Assembly (NCBI GenBank): GCA_020073265.1
Contig: JAIQFN010000017.1
Location: 62,001 to 126,000, forward strand
DNA from: Terriglobia bacterium
Lineage (GTDB): Bacteria > Acidobacteriota > Terriglobia > Bryobacterales > Bryobacteraceae
Length of the DNA: 64,000 bases
Reading direction: 5' to 3'
Position 1 is the first letter of the stretch. Every line of letters starts with the position of its first letter. Under the pieces are notes generated by a model. The model worked only from the letters and a program-made list of their open reading frames with translations, ran no database searches and was not told the DNA's origin. The translations under genes were made by a program, and so were the position numbers. Of the stretch, positions 34,401 to 44,600 are shown piece after piece.

Positions 34401-34514
34401 ATGTCTCAATTGCGATCCGCTATAGCTCAAACCTACCTGCTTGCGGTGCTCATTGCCTTCGTGATCTTTCGGCTCCTCAGCTCCAACACCTTCCGGAACC
34501 TGCTCGTTCGCTAG
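34401..34514 (+). CDS. 37-residue single-span membrane peptide
   Basis: ATG at 34401 to TAG at 34514, with the purine-rich GGAAAGGGA close upstream. About 20 hydrophobic residues (YLLAVLIAFVIFRLL, residues 12-26) sit between polar ends with Arg at both flanks, so a single membrane helix is likely. It lies between the broken GT4 gene and the GT39-like gene, co-directional with both. No family is recognised; it could be a small regulator or partner of a membrane enzyme, or a chance frame. Confidence 0.45.
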   Translation: MSQLRSAIAQTYLLAVLIAFVIFRLLSSNTFRNLLVR

Positions 34515-34545
34515 CCAGCTCGCAAAGTCCGGGCACTCCATTCTC

Positions 34546-36363
34546 ATGTTGTCCGCTGTCCTGACAGTCGCCCTGATCGCCGGCAGCGCAGCTTGCCTGG
34601 GCTGGCTGTTTCCACGAACCGTCGACAGGCATTTGTCGCTCTCGGAAGCGCTCGCGTTGCGCCTGCTCCTGGGACTCGGCTTGTTAGGCCTGGCACTCTT
34701 CCTGGTGGGCAGCGTTTCCTGGACCGAGACCTCGGTCTGGACGGTCTTGCTGGCACCCATCGGCGCGTTTTCGATATCCATGCTTCGCGACAGCCATCGC
34801 GAGCGCTGTGCCGCGACGTGGCGAAAAATACTCCATCCTGGCACACCTTCCTTGTGGGCGGTCTTGGCCGCCGCCGTCATCGCTTGGCACCTACTCTCCG
34901 GCTTTGCTGCTCCGGTTGGCGACACCGGCAACGATGCGATTTCTTATCATTTGCTCGGGCCGGTGGTCTGGCAGCGCACGCACGTGGTGCGCCCCGTTCT
35001 CGATCACAGCCACACCGCCTTCCCCGAGAACGTCGAAATGTTGTTCGGGGCCGGAATGCTGTTGGGAAACGATCGCGTTCCCGGCCTGGTGGGGACGGTT
35101 TTTGCCGCAATCCTGCTGATCCAGGTCCGCGGGCTCGCGATCTTTTTCGGCGCGCCGCGGCGGGTTGCGTCGCTCGCCATGGCGATTGCCGCAACCATGC
35201 CGGTGCTCATCGATACGTCCGAATCCGGCTTCGTGGATATTCCCTATGCGGCCTTCGGCTTGGCCGCATGCCGCCTGGCGTTCAGCTCCACCGGATCGTC
35301 CGGCTTGGCGCTCGCCGGCGTCTTTGCGGGCCTGGCGGCGGGCGAGAAGTACACCGGCTTGGTCAATCTCGTTCTGATCGCAGTGGTTTTGTTGCTTCGC
35401 CCGGCCGCCCATATGACTTACGTTCCACGGATCCGCAGCGTCCTGCTTCTGAGCGCAACCGCACTCGTGCTCGGCTCCCCCTGGTACCTTCGAAACGCAG
35501 CGCTGCTCGGAACACCGATTTATCCGCCTCCGCCCGTTCTGTCGAACTACGTTCATGCCAGAGCCTTTCCTCCGGACGCCGTGCAGTTTTTCCAGGGGTA
35601 CATTCAAGAACGTGGTAAAGGCTATGGGCGTGGCCTGCTGCAGCTCATCTTGCTGCCCTTTAACTTTACGTACAGGCCCGGCGGATTTCACGGAGCCGGG
35701 GGGATCGGACTCGTGCCCCTGGCGTTCCTGCCGATGTCCTTTGGAGCCATCCGGCGGAATACGGCTTCGCTGGCTTGGTTGATTTGGTCGGCGCTGTTCG
35801 TGGTTGCCTGGTTCTACACCCAGCAGGAAGCTCGATTCTTCATTCCAGTTCTGGCCGTCACAGCGGCTTGGGGCGCGATCGGGGCGGCCTCGCTCTGGGC
35901 CCGCAGCGGCCGGACGACCCGAATTTTGACCGGCACATTGGTGGTTGTGTCATTGGGCTATGGGGTGTTGACCGACGTCTTTGCCGATCGTGAAAGAATC
36001 GCCAGCCTGTTCTCCACTCGGGCGGAGGCCGCCCGCCAAGCCAGGATTCCTGACCGTGGGGCTCTCCAATACTTGAACGATTCCGCCGCCGTCCGAAGCG
36101 TCTTGGTGCTCAACCGATTCTTTGCCTGCTATTACTTGCACAAGCCCTATGTCAAGATTCGCGGTCAGTACGGGGAGCAACCTCTGCCCGGCATCGCGGA
36201 TACTTCGGCAGCGTTACGCCAGCTTCCCAGCCTCGGGGTGACGCACATCCTGGATGTGCAGGGACTGTTTGGAACCCGTTTCGAGCTGGATCCAAGCCAG
36301 AGTCCCTACCGTCTGGTTTGGAGTTCCCCCGACGCGAGGATCTATGAGGTCACCGGGCCCTGA
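34546..36363 (+). CDS. Polytopic GT39/ArnT-like glycosyltransferase
   Basis: 605 residues with about twelve hydrophobic segments and a soluble C-terminal region from about 490. An acidic loop (VGDTGNDAISYHL, near 124-136) follows an early membrane segment, where GT-C enzymes hold their catalytic Asp. HSHTAFPENVEMLF and YTQQEARFFIPVLAV are found in related membrane proteins. Such enzymes move sugars from polyprenyl-phosphate donors onto polymers, lipids or proteins outside the membrane. It closes the exopolysaccharide run and is convergent with the large secreted protein. The substrate is unknown. Confidence 0.7.
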   Translation: MLSAVLTVALIAGSAACLGWLFPRTVDRHLSLSEALALRLLLGLGLLGLALFLVGSVSWTETSVWTVLLAPIGAFSISMLRDSHRERCAATWRKILHPGTPSLWAVLAAAVIAWHLLSGFAAPVGDTGNDAISYHLLGPVVWQRTHVVRPVLDHSHTAFPENVEMLFGAGMLLGNDRVPGLVGTVFAAILLIQVRGLAIFFGAPRRVASLAMAIAATMPVLIDTSESGFVDIPYAAFGLAACRLAFSSTGSSGLALAGVFAGLAAGEKYTGLVNLVLIAVVLLLRPAAHMTYVPRIRSVLLLSATALVLGSPWYLRNAALLGTPIYPPPPVLSNYVHARAFPPDAVQFFQGYIQERGKGYGRGLLQLILLPFNFTYRPGGFHGAGGIGLVPLAFLPMSFGAIRRNTASLAWLIWSALFVVAWFYTQQEARFFIPVLAVTAAWGAIGAASLWARSGRTTRILTGTLVVVSLGYGVLTDVFADRERIASLFSTRAEAARQARIPDRGALQYLNDSAAVRSVLVLNRFFACYYLHKPYVKIRGQYGEQPLPGIADTSAALRQLPSLGVTHILDVQGLFGTRFELDPSQSPYRLVWSSPDARIYEVTGP

Positions 36364-36396
36364 CGCGAATCCGCGCTTCTGCGCAGTCCTCACCGA

Positions 36397-39300
36397 TCAT
36401 AGCGTCTGCTGATCCGAGGTCGCCAGAATCGCGCCGCTTCCGCTCAAGTATTGGAGCTGGTAGTACACCGTCCCCAGGCTTCGATCCACAGGCAGCGCGC
36501 AGGTTCCGCTCCCGCAGTCCACTGCATTGTCGAATCGTGTCTGAAGCAATGCCGGGTGGTAGGAGTAACGGACCACGATCTTGGTCGCATTCGGTACATC
36601 CGCCAGCCGCGCCGAGATCACGGGAGCTGCGTAATCGTCATTGAAGTTGAGTGGGCAGACGTAGTAAACGGCGCCGCCCGGCGGGAACGTGACCGTGTCG
36701 GTGGTAGTGCCGGCGGCGATCGTCGCGACATCGATACCCCGCCAATCCGCTACATATCGCAAGGTAGGCTGTCCGGAGGCCGCGCAGGCCGCGAGGTCGA
36801 CTGTCCGGGCCTGCGGATAAACCCCGAAATAGAGCGACATGAGAAGCTTGCCATAAGAACCAGACCGTAGCGAGGTTTCGAACTGGTATCCGAGGTCCGG
36901 CGCGCCGGTTGCGCGCGGCTGAAGCACGAACTTGGCCACGCCCGCATTCAATATGTTGGCTGTTGAGGCCGCATACCAACCGGTGGTCTGACCTGCGTCG
37001 CCGTCGCTGTAGAGCGGGTGGATCTGGGATTGATTGTCGTCGTAAGTATTGTCGTGGAACCGCGGAAAAGATCCGTGCGGCAGGAAATCGAAGTCGACGC
37101 CCAGACTATAGTCGCGGTGTCCCGCGGCGCCCAACAGCGCGGCGTAGATGGGCGTCATGAACATCGGGCGCGGTCCGGAAACAGCCTCCGGAGGGTTTTC
37201 CTGGATGCCCATCACATAGGCGTTCGTGCGGATGATCGTAGCTGTTCCCCCGGTGGCGCTCGAAGCCGAGGGCGGCACTTCGCGCCAGTATTGCTGGCTT
37301 GAGTAGCTGTTCGCGCTGAGCCAGAAGCGATTCGTGTTGTAGTAGGACTGGCTGTTGCCTGAAATGGTGAATAGTCTCTGGACTTCATACATTGGCGCGC
37401 TCGAGGAGAAGAAAATCTGATTCGCGCCGCAGCATCCACCCGAAATGGAGGCCAAGCCGTGGCTCGACCCGCCCACGAATGTCGCGGTCCCCCCGCTCCC
37501 GCTTACGGAACTGCTCGGCGATCGGAGGGCAAACGTGCAGGTGGTCGCCGTCGGGCAACTATCGAAGAATACGTCCACGTTGTAGTAGCTGTTCGACGTT
37601 CCCGCAAACCAGCCCCGCGAAATGTCAGGGACGATGTTGTACATCCCATGTGGACCCGTGAAGTAAACGGTGTTGCCGCTGATATGGTCAATGCCCAGCG
37701 TGAATCCCTGGTCTCCGTGGTTGGTTGTGGTCCCGTTCGTCAAGGCCAGCCACGCTCGCGGAGCCGACATGTCCCCGTGGCGCTGCCGTAGCATCAGCCC
37801 CATGGTCGGGACTAGATCGTAAGGGAACATGTTGAGAGCAGATCCACCGTAGCTGCCGCTATAGGACCAGTAGAATTCGCCGAAGTCTCCCATCGCGTTG
37901 TTGCCCATGAATTGATAGTTGGAGTAGGGACTGGATCCCGCCGCAGCCGGCCAGGTGATCTTAGACCGGTTGACGACCGAGTTCACCATCGGCATTAGCA
38001 CACCTGAGAGTCCGTTGTAATGGAAATACGCGCTTCCGCTTTCCCATTGATCGATGAACGGCTCGATATGCATTCCCGCATCGCTGGACACATCCGCGGT
38101 GAATGCGGAACTGCACACTCCGGCGGTGAAAGTGAAGCTGTTCGGGTTGGTTCTATCCACGATCCTGTAGAGCGTCCCGCCTGGCGTCGTGTTCAACGCG
38201 CTATGCGCCGTAGCCCCGAAGATCCCGAATTGCCCTGTCCCGTTCTGTGCCCAATTGGTCCAGTTCACCGTACAGGTGCCGTTCCCGGTGCTGGTTACGC
38301 TCACGAAGCAGTTATCGTTCGCGTCCGACAGGCAACTCGTGTTGGAGCGGACTTGGCCGTTGGCGGTCGGAGAGCTCCAGTCGTAGTTGACTTCATCCGC
38401 CATCGAGAACCCCACCGTGTGCCCGAGGTCACGATATTTCTGCATCAAATAGGTCCAGCCCGGCGTAGAGTAGCTGGCCGGAGCGCCGTATGTTCCGGTA
38501 TACGTTGCATGCGATCCGCCCGCGAAACTCGTGCATACCGGATGCACGAACAGATTGGGCGTCACCAATTCCACTTGGGTCTTGAGCGTGTTGATGTAGT
38601 TGTCCAGCCCGGTCTTGAAGGCCGCTTCGTTCACCCCCCAGCCGACCGAGCCGTCCAGGCAGCTTGGTTCAACGGAGTTAAAACCTCCGGCTTGTAACTG
38701 CTGCGCAAACTGCAGATTGGTCATCGTCAGATCAGTGAACCCGGTGTAGGGTGAGGTCTGGAACAGGGAATTCATGTAAAAGCTCTGCGCATTGAACGAG
38801 TTGTAGATATTCCCATCCTTGCCGAAATGCGGCAGAATGTTGGTCGCCGCAATCCATCCCCAGATCGTGTGACCCGGCAGGGGCCCGTTGCTGGTAGTTA
38901 CTTGACAGGAGCCGAAGGAGGCCAGCGCCGTCACAACCTGTGTTGAACTGTTCACGGTACAGAGGCTGGTGTTCGTCGAGGAGAGCGCGGGAACACCTGC
39001 GGGAGAGTACGGCGAGTTGTCCGCTCCCGTCGATACCCCCACGACCATGACTTCATTGGCGCTGGTAGTGGTGAAGGCCGGTGTTGAAATCTTGCCGGTC
39101 GTCCCCTGGCCGGTGGCTACATCCACGGCGTTGGTTGTTGCGATGCCGGAGTATTCCAGGCAGTGGATGCTCAGACCGCTATTGCCGCCGTTGAAAGTCG
39201 CGGTGATAACGTTGGAGGCGTTGCCGGTGATATTCTGCGCGACGAAGAATCTTCCTCCTCCCACTCCATTCCCTTTGGAGGTCGCGACCACTGCGGCGTA

Positions 39301-40416
39301 GGTGTTCCCGCCCGTGTCGCTGACCGCACTAACGTTCGTGGGTCCGCCATTTCCCACCGAGCCGAACACTACAATGGCGTTGCCGCTGGTCGTGCTAATC
39401 GCCGGACAGGCCAGAGTGCCCGGCCCCCCGCTGGTCGAATTTGACGCTTTGTGAACCAGCGCGATCGAACCTGCGCCTTTCTTCAGCGTAATGACACTGG
39501 CGCTCCACCAAGACAGACTACTATTGGCAGTGGCAACCCCATGCTCGGCCGTCCGGATCGAGGATACGATCTTGTCCTCAACGAACGAATAGTTGTTCGG
39601 GTCCACCGTTTCCATCGTCCAAGGAGTCGAGGTGCTGCCATCCTGGTTGAGCAGAACGCTGGTGAGCGTTTGCGTACCGCCTCCGGAGATCGGGTAGTCG
39701 TGCGGAGACGTCAGGACATCGATCGCGCCATTGCCGTTCGAGAAGTTGACGATACGTCCCCATTGTCCGAAGGACGGCTTGGCATTGTCGTCGGATGCTG
39801 TGACATAAAGCCAGTGACTGCCGTTCAAGTAGAGCGTGGTGTCCACGTTGTACACCTGGGAGGTTGAAGTAATCCCGGCTCCGCAATAAGTGCCGCTGTT
39901 TCCGCCTTTGATGCCGTCGATGTAAAGGCACAATGTCTTGGGGTCGGTCGCATTCGTACCGCTCACGGTCATGGTGACCGTGACCACGCCCGACCAAGGC
40001 GAACTGGCGGCGGTTCCTGTGCTCACGCTCAGGCTGGCCAACGCTGCACTGACGCTGGAGGCCGTGTAGGTGTTCGCCGTGGTGAAAATCACGTCGGCGC
40101 TGGTCGCCAGAGTCGCCCCCAATGCGTCCCGGGCAACGACATGCACTGCGTGCTGCGTGGAATTGAACACGTAGTGTGGATTCCAGGCCAGAGCGTAGGG
40201 TGGCGCCGTAACCAATCCCTGCGCTTCGCCATCCACAATCCATTCGGCCGAATATATGTTGGGCAGGCCGGAGACCGAACAAGCCAGCATGAACGACGTG
40301 CCCGAGACCACTTGGGAAGCGGTGGGAGCTGTGACGGAAATCTGAGCGTGCGCGGCTGCCGCCGACAGAATGACGATGGCCGGAATTATCCTCACGCTCA
40401 GCCGCTGATTGCGCAT
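36397..40416 (-). CDS. Large secreted protein, Ig-like N-terminus and possible glycosidase-like core
   Basis: 1339 residues if started at the ATG at 40416, which gives a clean signal peptide (RIIPAIVILSAAAAHAQ). The frame is open upstream to 40590, so a longer start is possible. Residues about 25-115 resemble an Ig-like domain (SVTAPTASQVVSGTSF then WIVDGEAQG). The central part, about 560-700, reads like a TIM-barrel glycoside hydrolase: FAQQLQAGGFNSVEPS, then YRDLGHTVGFSMADEVNYDW with an acidic pair near residue 673. The Ser/Thr/Gly-rich composition suits an exported protein. Its place beside an exopolysaccharide locus suggests a polysaccharide-active or surface protein, which is inference only. 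No C-terminal sorting tag is seen. Confidence 0.6.
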   Translation of the reverse strand: MRNQRLSVRIIPAIVILSAAAAHAQISVTAPTASQVVSGTSFMLACSVSGLPNIYSAEWIVDGEAQGLVTAPPYALAWNPHYVFNSTQHAVHVVARDALGATLATSADVIFTTANTYTASSVSAALASLSVSTGTAASSPWSGVVTVTMTVSGTNATDPKTLCLYIDGIKGGNSGTYCGAGITSTSQVYNVDTTLYLNGSHWLYVTASDDNAKPSFGQWGRIVNFSNGNGAIDVLTSPHDYPISGGGTQTLTSVLLNQDGSTSTPWTMETVDPNNYSFVEDKIVSSIRTAEHGVATANSSLSWWSASVITLKKGAGSIALVHKASNSTSGGPGTLACPAISTTSGNAIVVFGSVGNGGPTNVSAVSDTGGNTYAAVVATSKGNGVGGGRFFVAQNITGNASNVITATFNGGNSGLSIHCLEYSGIATTNAVDVATGQGTTGKISTPAFTTTSANEVMVVGVSTGADNSPYSPAGVPALSSTNTSLCTVNSSTQVVTALASFGSCQVTTSNGPLPGHTIWGWIAATNILPHFGKDGNIYNSFNAQSFYMNSLFQTSPYTGFTDLTMTNLQFAQQLQAGGFNSVEPSCLDGSVGWGVNEAAFKTGLDNYINTLKTQVELVTPNLFVHPVCTSFAGGSHATYTGTYGAPASYSTPGWTYLMQKYRDLGHTVGFSMADEVNYDWSSPTANGQVRSNTSCLSDANDNCFVSVTSTGNGTCTVNWTNWAQNGTGQFGIFGATAHSALNTTPGGTLYRIVDRTNPNSFTFTAGVCSSAFTADVSSDAGMHIEPFIDQWESGSAYFHYNGLSGVLMPMVNSVVNRSKITWPAAAGSSPYSNYQFMGNNAMGDFGEFYWSYSGSYGGSALNMFPYDLVPTMGLMLRQRHGDMSAPRAWLALTNGTTTNHGDQGFTLGIDHISGNTVYFTGPHGMYNIVPDISRGWFAGTSNSYYNVDVFFDSCPTATTCTFALRSPSSSVSGSGGTATFVGGSSHGLASISGGCCGANQIFFSSSAPMYEVQRLFTISGNSQSYYNTNRFWLSANSYSSQQYWREVPPSASSATGGTATIIRTNAYVMGIQENPPEAVSGPRPMFMTPIYAALLGAAGHRDYSLGVDFDFLPHGSFPRFHDNTYDDNQSQIHPLYSDGDAGQTTGWYAASTANILNAGVAKFVLQPRATGAPDLGYQFETSLRSGSYGKLLMSLYFGVYPQARTVDLAACAASGQPTLRYVADWRGIDVATIAAGTTTDTVTFPPGGAVYYVCPLNFNDDYAAPVISARLADVPNATKIVVRYSYHPALLQTRFDNAVDCGSGTCALPVDRSLGTVYYQLQYLSGSGAILATSDQQTL

Positions 40417-40765
40417 CCTGCTCTCAGGCCATGATCGCTGATTCGTTGCCGAAACGGCAATGGACGCGGCCAGCAGTCGGCGTGCAACCGGTTCCAGGCG
40501 GGTAGTTCTCATTTGTTTCCAGTACAGGCGCGCGCCGCCGCTGCCAGCAGGGTCGGCTGCCATAACGAACACAAAAGAACCAACAAACATGCTTGAAAGC
40601 CTCGTGACTCAAACACACCGCCGGAGAATTCTATGTTGTGCGACAATCAAACAACTTTATCAGTCTGGAGAGCTAGGGCGCGCCGCATGCAGCAGCCTTT
40701 CGGCACGCGAAACGCCCGTGCATTCCCAAGACTGACTCAAAGCGTTCCGCAGAAGGAGAAAAGCC
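40417..40765. other. Divergent intergenic region
   Basis: Lies between the large secreted protein (minus) and the TylF-type methyltransferase (plus). About half of it is an open extension of the secreted-protein frame (to 40590) that I regard as leader rather than coding. AGAAGGAGA just before 40766 is the ribosome-binding site of the methyltransferase. Nothing else was recognised. Confidence 0.45.
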
Positions 40766-41590
40766 GTGCCAAATGAAGGCTCGGATTACACATTGAAGGA
40801 CCGCTATCTGGACCTGGTGCGCGATAGCATCATGGGATTGATCCACCCGGGCCAGTATCGCCCGCTGCTGCGAAAACCGGCCTGGTATCGCCCGCTGGCA
40901 GGCTTGCTGAAGCGCGTCGACCTCGAACTTGTGAGACCAGCGCATTTCGACGTCGCCCGGCGGCTGGAAGGCAAGGATTGGCCGGTCAACGCGGAGAGCA
41001 TGCTGAGCCGTCAGCGTCTGGACAATATCCGGTTTTGCCTGGAGTCCGTGTTACGGGATAATGTCCCCGGCGATATTATCGAAGCGGGAACCTGGCTCGG
41101 CGGCGCTGCGATTTTCATGCGCGCGGTCCTGCAAGCTCACGACATCAAGAACCGCAGCGTTTGGGTGGCCGATTCGTTCGGTGGATTGCCCCCGGCCGAT
41201 ACCGTCAAATACCCCCAGGATACCGGCGATACTCATTCCACGTTTCTGGACCTCATCGCACCGTTCGAAGCGGTGCAGGAGAATTTTCGGAAATACGGCT
41301 TGCTGGATTCCCAGGTCAAATTCTTGCCGGGATGGTTTAGCGAAACACTGGAGCAGGCCCCCATCGACAGGCTGGCCGTGGCGCGCCTCGATGGCGATAT
41401 GTACGGCTCGACGATCGAATCCCTCAACGCACTCTACCCTAAGCTCAGCGCCGGTGGCTATTGCATCATCGATGACTACAACCTTTCCGGAGCGCGGCAG
41501 GCCACGGACGACTATCGCGCGGCGCAGGGAATTTCGGAAAGCCTGGTCAAGATTGACTGGACTGGCGTGTACTGGCGTAAAGAGCGCTAG
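40766..41590 (+). CDS. TylF/MycF-type O-methyltransferase
   Basis: 274 residues from the GTG at 40766, preceded by GAAGGAG. The family's features are clear: GDIIEAGTWLGGAAIFMRAVL (SAM motif, split here as GDIIEAGTWLGG at about 102-113, then AAIFMRAVL), VWVADSFGGLPPAD near 133, and LARLDGDMYGSTIESL-like metal-binding region (VARLDGDMYGST near 210). IIDDYNLSGAR supplies the second metal-binding Asp pair. TylF and MycF methylate sugar hydroxyls, and homologues are frequent in surface-polysaccharide loci, so an exopolysaccharide sugar is the likely substrate. It lies alone between two large minus-strand genes. Confidence 0.9.
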   Translation: MPNEGSDYTLKDRYLDLVRDSIMGLIHPGQYRPLLRKPAWYRPLAGLLKRVDLELVRPAHFDVARRLEGKDWPVNAESMLSRQRLDNIRFCLESVLRDNVPGDIIEAGTWLGGAAIFMRAVLQAHDIKNRSVWVADSFGGLPPADTVKYPQDTGDTHSTFLDLIAPFEAVQENFRKYGLLDSQVKFLPGWFSETLEQAPIDRLAVARLDGDMYGSTIESLNALYPKLSAGGYCIIDDYNLSGARQATDDYRAAQGISESLVKIDWTGVYWRKER

Positions 41591-41636
41591 CAGATCGCAG
41601 CGCCGTCCTGGCCGCCCGACCTTGGCTGAAAACAAC

Positions 41637-41663
41637 GGGGTGCGGTTCAGAGCGCCGCGCCCC
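41637..41663 (-). terminator. Candidate terminator between convergent genes
   Basis: GGGGTGCGG at 41637-41645 pairs with CCGCGCCCC at 41655-41663 (9-bp stem with one G-U type pair) around a 9-base loop. On the minus strand it is followed by GTTGTTTTCAG, a fair U-rich tract. It would therefore end the transcript of the Ig-repeat/cytochrome gene and may also stop read-through from the methyltransferase. Confidence 0.5.
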
Positions 41664-41684
41664 GCTGCTTCTAACGCTGGCGGG

Positions 41685-44600
41685 TTACGGAATCGTACAC
41701 AGGATCTCGCCGATCGCGCTTAACGAACAGGGCGCGTTCAACGCGGCGCTCCAATTGTACGCCGGCCAGTTGGTCTGAGCCAACGATGTGAGTTGATTCA
41801 GCAGCGTAGAATCGACTCCGACGAAACGGAAGCGGGGCAATGCGTGCGCAATCCGCGAGCTATACAGACTGCCGCTTTGATCCAGCAGAAAGATCGGATT
41901 GGCGTTCCCCGATGCGTACCATTGCTGCGGGGTGAACGTTTGGACCTTCCTCAGCCACACCCCAAGGTAGCTGTTAATCATCTGCAGCTTAGTGGATGTG
42001 CTCGATTCATTCCAGATGCTGGCGATGGCTGGAAAGTTTACCAGGTCAGCCGGATCCGTCTCGACCAGCGACCATCCATTGCTGGGATCTTGACGATCCT
42101 TGGCCTGCAGGCCCTTGACCAACCAAAGAATCAGCAGGGATGCGTCCGCGAATCTGGACTGCGATGTTTGATTATCCCAGGTCAAGTCGTTGGAAGGGAA
42201 TCCTAGAGCATAACCCCAATCGATCGGCCAAGTGCCCTGCGCAGTTCCGTTCCCGTCATTCAGGACGAGCTGCAGATGGTACCATCTGTAGCGATCGTAA
42301 GTGGAGGTAATGGGCAATCCATTCCCGATACCCCGCGCGTCGTGCGGCACGTTGAACGTGACGAAGGGCATCTGAGAATACCAGGCTCGGCTGGAAGATT
42401 GCGCTCCGAACACGGCTTGGGGCATTCCTTCCAGGCCGAACTCCTGGTTCAATTCCCACTGTTTCACTAACGACCACAGTCGAATCGAATATATGGCATT
42501 AGTGAAATTCGGACTCTGCCAGGAGGGATCCGTACTGGCGGGAGTAATCGGCGTGGTGAAGTCCAGGTCTCGAGACTCCCAATAACCGAAATCGGAAGCC
42601 GCTGCGGCATAGGCCGCCGAATCGTTCGGTCGAAGCTCGCTGCGCAGCTTCTGGTACAGAGCCATCAGCGTGCTGTTGCTGAAGGCGGCTCCGAAGGAAT
42701 CCATCGGATGAATCTTGGGCAACCACTGGTTCCAATCGGCAAGCTGCAAGGGAATGGGCATTTCCCTGGCATTCAGGTATGCGTTGTGTTCCCAAGCAGC
42801 CGTGCTGCCGCCGGGCATCAAGTATGAAAGCATCTGCTGGTCGTCGTCGACGACGGCGTCGACGCCGGCTCCGGAGGCCCACTCGCTCACCGGCCTTGAG
42901 TCGGCGCCCGGTCCGGGCTGATAAGGCGGATTCCAGGGACGCGCGCTCGCGGGCGCCGGCGCATTAAGCGACCGGATATAGCTGGCAATCTGGTCACCTT
43001 GCTGTGCCGTCAAGCCATGGAACATGGCGCGTACGCGGATGGAGTAGTTCGAGTAATTGAAATATTTCAGATCGCGTCCGTCTTGGGCGTGGCAACTGGA
43101 GCACTTCGCCTGAATCTGGCCGAACCCGGGAGCCGTCAGAGTGGCGGTCCGCCAAAGCGTCTGGCCGGCTTGGATGTCGGCTGCGTTGTTCAGCGGGGGC
43201 TGCCACCGACTCGGATCGTCCCAGGTGAAGCTGCTCTGGGGGATGAGCTGACTTCCGAGGGACAGGATGTTGAAGTTCAACACCCGGTAGCCGCTGGTGA
43301 CACCATCGGTTCCCTCGAAACGGAACGTCAGATTGTTCTGGCCCGTGACCAACGATCCGGCCGGCAGGTTGAGAGTCATTTTCAGCGTCGAGAAGCCGCC
43401 GCCGATGCCGCCGAAGACCTTGGCCTGGCCTAACACGGTGCCCGTGGAGCTATTGATCGGAATCCAGGCTCCCCCGTTGACCTGCACGCTGGCCTCGGTC
43501 TCGTACTTCAGGCCGTGAATTTGCAACCAGAGTTGAAGTCCGTTCAGATTGGATCCAGGCGGCAGGGTGAATGACGCCCCTACCGTAGTGCCGGCCGGCC
43601 CCATCACTTCGAGCGGTAGTTGCACTGCTGTAGTGGTCGGTGGAGTGGTCGGTGGAGTAGTCGCCGTCGGCGTCAACGTCAAGCTGGCCGACGCATTTCC
43701 CGCCGAACTGGTCGCGGTCACGGTAACCAATTGCTGCACGGATATCGAACCCGGCGCCGTGTACAGCCCGGTTTGCGTGATGCTTCCCATCGGTGGGTTG
43801 ATGGTCCATTGAGCACTGACAGGCGCGCCGCCTCCAATCCCGCCCGAACTTACGAGGGCGGAAAATTGCTGCGTCTGAGAGGCCGAGAGCGAGACTGGCG
43901 TGGGCGCTACGCTCAGCGTCGTGGTGACGTTGGGCGTCAACGAGATCGTCGCGTGCGCCGTCTGGGTCGGATCCGCCAGGCTGGTGGCTGTCAGCGTTAC
44001 GGTTTGCGCCGAGCCGATGGTGGCAGGCGCCGTATAGAGCCCGTTTACCATCGAGCCAAAGCCGGGCGCCATCGACCAGGTCACGCCCGTGTTCAGCGTT
44101 CCGGTCACCGTGGCGGTGAACTGGCTCGAGGCGCTGGCGCCGAGTGAAATAGAGGTCGGTACCATCGTGATGGAGACGGGCGCCAGTGTGACCGTCGCGC
44201 TGGCTGCCTTGCTCGGGTCAGCCATGCTGGTCGCTGTTACGGTGATCGTCCGCTGGGAGGTCACCGAGGCCGGGGCTGTGTAGAGTCCATTCGTTATCGA
44301 GCCGACCGCGGGCGTCAGCGTCCACGTCACGCCGGTATTGCTCGTGCCATTCACGGCGGCCGAGAATTGCGTGGACTGACCGTGCGTCAGCCACACCGAA
44401 GACGGCGACAATGAGATCGAAACCGTGGCCGGCTGCACCGTGATGGCCGCACTGGCCGTTTTGGTCGGATCCGACACGCTGGTGGCCACTAGTGTCAGGT
44501 TCGTCTGCGCCGTGACGGTCGGAGCCGTATAGAGTCCATTGACCACGGACCCGACCTGGGGCACTACCGACCAGGTGACGGCTGAGTTCTGGCTGCCGCT

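Noticed and set aside
36364-36396. Small GCGC-TTCT-GCGC hairpin between convergent genes
   Set aside because: A 4-bp stem with no U-tract is too weak to call a terminator.
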